From: CAIVPM01 sp964477265
GTDB lineage: Bacteria > Bacteroidota > Bacteroidia > Chitinophagales > Chitinophagaceae
NCBI GenBank assembly: GCA_964477265.1
Contig: CAYZDJ010000015.1
Location: 7,861 to 71,860 of the forward strand
Length of the DNA stretch: 64,000 nt
Direction of reading: 5' to 3'
Below the pieces are notes generated by a model. It had not been told where the DNA came from, did not search any database, and worked only from the letters and a program-made list of their open reading frames with translations. The stretch's first letter is position 1. The number at the start of each line of letters is the position of its first letter. Positions 61,507 through 64,000 of the stretch are shown in pieces. The position numbers were made by a program, and so were the translations under genes.

Positions 61507-61896
61507 ATGAACAAAGACATTGCTGCATATAACGACAAGCAAACTGCTGAAGACAAGGAAACCTGCGATATGCTTTACTTGGAAATCTGCAAGGCACTGC
61601 CCAATGCCGAAAACAAAGTATGGCATGCACATCCTGTGTGGTTTTTAAATGGTAATCCAATTGTTGGCTACAGTAAATTAAAGGGCAGTGTAAGGTTGTT
61701 GTTTTGGAGTGGTCAATCATTTGAAGAAGTGCAGTTGCAAAATGAAGGTAGCTTTAAAGCTGCTGAAATGCGATACACATCTGCTGAACAAATAAATAAA
61801 ACTGATTTAAAACGCTGGCTTAAAAAAGCTGAAAAAATACAATGGGATTATAAAAACATTGTTAAACGCAAGGGCGTTTTGGAAAGATTAAAGTAG
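61507..61896 (+). CDS. DUF1801-family protein
   Basis: 129 aa. Small alpha/beta fold resembling YdhG/DUF1801: CKALPNAENKVWHAHPVWFLNG near residue 30-50 with a conserved WHAHPVW, GYSKLKGSVRLLFWSGQSFEE, and C-terminal LKRWLKKAEKIQWDYKN. The function is not established for the family. It is a single gene converging on the SUI1 gene (46-bp gap). Confidence 0.8.
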   Translation: MNKDIAAYNDKQTAEDKETCDMLYLEICKALPNAENKVWHAHPVWFLNGNPIVGYSKLKGSVRLLFWSGQSFEEVQLQNEGSFKAAEMRYTSAEQINKTDLKRWLKKAEKIQWDYKNIVKRKGVLERLK

Positions 61897-61942
61897 CATT
61901 AGTTAACCAATATTAACAATATCATAATTTTTAGTAACTATT

Positions 61943-62284
61943 TTACCCACCAGCTTTTTTGGTGTTGTTGTATCCGTTTTTGAGTAGCCATTGTATTACT
62001 TTTTCTCTATGGTCGCCCTGCACAATAATTTCAAAATCTTTAACACTGCCACCAGTTCCACAAGTATTTTTAAGGCTCTTGCCTAAATTTTCTACATCTG
62101 CTTCTGTGCCTATAAAACCTGTGATTAATGTAGCCACTTTACCAGCTCTATGTTTAGTATCAAGCCATACCCTTAACTTTTGTGCGTTAGGTGCAAGTGT
62201 TTTTACTTCTTCTGTTTCTTCTTCTATTTTAAAATTAGGATCAGTGCTATATACCAACCCATTGTTGTTATTTTTATTTTTCAT
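61943..62284 (-). CDS. yciH: SUI1/eIF1-like translation factor (YciH family)
   Basis: 113 aa. The N-terminal part is charged and disordered. The SUI1 fold is clear from KLRVWLDTKHRAGKVATLI, then GFIGTEADVENLGKSLKNTC, then GTGGSVKDFEIIVQGDHREK and VIQWLLKNGY. The YciH group affects start-codon choice in bacteria. It follows nadC by 54 bp on the same strand. Confidence 0.9.
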   Translation of the reverse strand: MKNKNNNNGLVYSTDPNFKIEEETEEVKTLAPNAQKLRVWLDTKHRAGKVATLITGFIGTEADVENLGKSLKNTCGTGGSVKDFEIIVQGDHREKVIQWLLKNGYNNTKKAGG

Positions 62285-62338
62285 TGTATTTGTTTTAGTT
62301 ACATAATCTTTTAGTTACATAAAAAATAACTCATTGAC

Positions 62339-63184
62339 TTAATGACTCAATTTAGCTTTCAAACTTAAATCAACACTTTTTGCTTGATGAATTAATGCCC
62401 CAACACTAATAAAATCAACGCCTGTAGCAGCATAGTTTTCAATATTGTCTAATGTAATGCCTCCACTTGCTTCTGTTTCAAATTGATGATTGATGATGGC
62501 TAATGCCTCTGCAATCTTTGATGGCTCAAAATTATCCAGCATAATTCTGTCAACTTTTCCCACTCCTTTTTCGCATATTTTTTTTACATCTTCAATGCTT
62601 CTTGTTTCAACCTCAATTTTAATGTTAAGGTTGTTTTGCTTAACATAGTTGTATGCCTTTTCAATTGCTTTTTCAATACCACCACAATAATCAATATGGT
62701 TGTCTTTAAGCATTATCATATCATATAATCCAAACCTGTGATTTGTACCACCACCAATTTTTACTGCTTGTTTTTCAAGCAGGCGAAAGTTAGGTGTGGT
62801 TTTGCGTGTGTCTAAAATTTGTGTTTTGTAAGGCTTTAGCTTTTCAACATAAATATTGGTTAGTGTTGCAATGCCACTCATGCGTTGCATAGTATTTAGC
62901 ACAAGCCTTTCACATTTTAAAATAGTGTGTATAGTTGCTTCCACTTCAAAGGCAATTTCGCCAAACACAACTTTATCGCCATCATTTTTATATTGATGGA
63001 AAATGTGTGATGGCTCAACCTGTTTAAAAATTTCTTTGGCAACTTTAATGCCTGCCAATATACAATCTTGTTTAATTTTTAAAATGGCTTTACCCTTTTG
63101 TGTAGATTCTATGCAGCATAATGTGCTGTAGTCGCCACTACCAATATCTTCGGCTAAAGCATTTGTTATAAGTTGTTGAAGCAT
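62339..63184 (-). CDS. nadC: Nicotinate-nucleotide diphosphorylase (carboxylating)
   Basis: 281 aa, full family length. Quinolinate phosphoribosyltransferase marks: ALAEDIGSGDYSTL at the start, NTMQRMSGIATLTN, the active-site DTRKTTPNFR, GGGTNHRFGLYDMIMLKDNH, and IKIEVETRSIED. The enzyme makes nicotinate mononucleotide from quinolinate in NAD synthesis. nadA and nadB are not visible here. Confidence 0.95.
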   Translation of the reverse strand: MLQQLITNALAEDIGSGDYSTLCCIESTQKGKAILKIKQDCILAGIKVAKEIFKQVEPSHIFHQYKNDGDKVVFGEIAFEVEATIHTILKCERLVLNTMQRMSGIATLTNIYVEKLKPYKTQILDTRKTTPNFRLLEKQAVKIGGGTNHRFGLYDMIMLKDNHIDYCGGIEKAIEKAYNYVKQNNLNIKIEVETRSIEDVKKICEKGVGKVDRIMLDNFEPSKIAEALAIINHQFETEASGGITLDNIENYAATGVDFISVGALIHQAKSVDLSLKAKLSH

Positions 63185-63252
63185 TGTTTATTTTCTTTTT
63201 AACGTAAAGCTACAAAGTAGCTAATAAATTTGTTTGCGTTTGATTTTTGTTT

Positions 63253-63285
63253 AAATCGTAAATTTAAAATCGTACATCATAAATA
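63253..63285 (+). repeat. ATCGTAAATT-type repeat tract
   Basis: Degenerate AAATCGTAAATTTAAAATCG and TACATCATAAAT units, same family as 7366-7405, placed between nadC and the S7 terminator. Confidence 0.4.
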
Positions 63286-63319
63286 AAAAAATCCCTCCAC
63301 AAAAAAATTGCAGAGGGAC
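63284..63319 (-). terminator. Intrinsic terminator of rpsG
   Basis: On the minus strand: stem TCCCTC / GAGGGA extended by TGCAA / TTGTG wobble pairs, a T-rich loop, then TTTTTTTA. It lies 24 bases after the rpsG stop codon. Confidence 0.78.
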
Positions 63320-63342
63320 AAATGTATTGAAACAGAATTTTA

Positions 63343-63810
63343 TTATGCTTTAAAGTGAGAGAACGCTTTATTAGCTTCTGCCATTCTGTGTGTATCTTCT
63401 TTCTTTTTAAATGCAGCACCTTCACCTTTGCTTGCTGCAATAATTTCGTTAGCTAATTTGTCGGCCATTGTTTTACCATTTCTTTCACGGCTGTAACGAA
63501 CCAACCATTTTATGCTTAAAGAAATTTTTCTGTCAGCACGCACCTCGCTTGGAATTTGAAAGTTAGCACCACCAATCCTTCTGCTTTTTACCTCAACAGC
63601 TGGTGTAACGTTGCTTAATGCTTTTTTCCAAATCTCGTAGCCATCTTCGTTTGTTATTTTAGATACTTTATCTACAGCATCATAAAATATTGTGAATGCA
63701 GTACTTTTTTTACCTTGCCACATCAAGTTGTTTACAAAACGTGTTACCAATTTATCGTTGTACTTGCTGTCTGGTGCTAAAGGAATTTTCTTTGGTTGTG
63801 CTTTACGCAT
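63343..63810 (-). CDS. rpsG: 30S ribosomal protein S7
   Basis: 155 aa, the usual length. N-terminal MRKAQPKKIPLAPDSKY, KLVTRFVNNLMWQGKKSTA, the central NVTPAVEVKSRRIGGANFQI, and RKISLSIKWLVRYSRER are the uS7 signatures. It is a primary 16S 3'-domain binder. It lies 73 bp after rpsL. It is followed by a terminator and nadC, not by fusA. Confidence 0.97.
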   Translation of the reverse strand: MRKAQPKKIPLAPDSKYNDKLVTRFVNNLMWQGKKSTAFTIFYDAVDKVSKITNEDGYEIWKKALSNVTPAVEVKSRRIGGANFQIPSEVRADRKISLSIKWLVRYSRERNGKTMADKLANEIIAASKGEGAAFKKKEDTHRMAEANKAFSHFKA

Positions 63811-63883
63811 TTTTTTTAATTTTTAATTTTTGGGCTGAATTTCTTCAAGTGTTAAAACTTTACTCAACCTTATTTATGAATAA

Positions 63884-64000
63884 TTATTTCTTTGGTTTCT
63901 CTTTCTTAGTTCCGTATTTACTTCTGCTTTGTTTTCTATCTTTTACGCCAGCAGTATCTAAACTACCACGTACAATATGATAACGTACACCTGGTAAATC
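63884..64000 (-). CDS. rpsL: 30S ribosomal protein S12, C-terminal part (cut by window edge)
   Basis: The minus strand reads DLPGVRYHIVRGSLDTAGVK, DRKQSRSKYGTKKEKPKK and a TAA at 63884-63886, the end of uS12. DLPGVRYHIVRG belongs to the loop that touches the decoding centre. The first ~85 codons are outside the window. rpsL-rpsG is the start of the str operon. Confidence 0.95.
   Translation of the reverse strand, partial: DLPGVRYHIVRGSLDTAGVKDRKQSRSKYGTKKEKPKK

Noticed and set aside
61423..61720. Minus-strand frames opposite the DUF1801 gene
   Set aside because: Cys/His-rich antisense translations without family motifs; the plus-strand frame has the conserved WHAHPVW pattern.

Overview
The window looks like a chromosomal segment of a low-GC member of the Bacteroidota, probably near the Chitinophagaceae. 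Lineage marks visible in the sequence are type IX secretion (T9SS) C-terminal sorting domains on three large exported proteins, GSCFA and CCDC81-type HU proteins, a UpxY-like NusG paralogue, several large outer-membrane barrels, almost no Shine-Dalgarno sequences, and TAnnTTTG-like promoter motifs. I see no tRNA, rRNA, CRISPR array, prophage or transposase.

Layout. 0-5 kb: an NAD-dependent threonine dehydrogenase-like SDR (cut by the left edge), D-Ala-D-Ala ligase, a PASTA protein, rhodanese, L,D-transpeptidase and polysaccharide deacetylase (an envelope theme). 4.7-8.9 kb, minus strand: SRPBCC protein, beta-CASP nuclease, CpsB-like PHP phosphatase, NusG-like antiterminator, methyltransferase. 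8.9-14.4 kb: an operon of a 1012-aa TPR protein, an outer-membrane barrel and a membrane-anchored HU-CCDC81 protein. 14.5-18.9 kb: a T9SS-secreted subtilase and a DegT aminotransferase.

19.0-25.0 kb is the accessory region. Six short transcription units (beta-propeller protein, serine hydrolase, CPBP protease, MepB, an exported protein, ParDE toxin-antitoxin) all lie on the minus strand and are separated by related 140-240 bp repeats. The repeats end in a conserved ARYGTTG-like core a short distance before each gene. This looks like an integron-type cassette array without a visible integrase, and it is the most interesting part of the window.

25.2-38.7 kb: exported endonuclease/phosphatase-family protein; a thiolase, SDR and HMG-CoA-lyase run that suggests acyl-CoA or branched-chain catabolism; a GSCFA protein and a deacetylase-like protein in tandem; an AlaDH/PNT-type dehydrogenase, a LysE exporter, an 1151-aa barrel, a DOPA-dioxygenase homologue and ribosomal protein S16. 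38.9-48.3 kb: an ABC exporter, two glycosyltransferases, a second toxin-antitoxin pair, a methyltransferase, thioredoxin, rhomboid protease, TilS, acyl-CoA reductase and ferredoxin. 48.4-61.0 kb: two T9SS cargo proteins (790 and 2646 aa) flanking a TPR-HTH regulator. 61.5-64 kb: DUF1801 protein, SUI1/YciH, NadC, S7 and the 3' end of S12.

A second theme is many short, decayed direct-repeat tracts of several oligonucleotide families. They lie between genes and also, in frame, inside genes (twice in tilS, once in the deacetylase-like gene, once in a T9SS protein).
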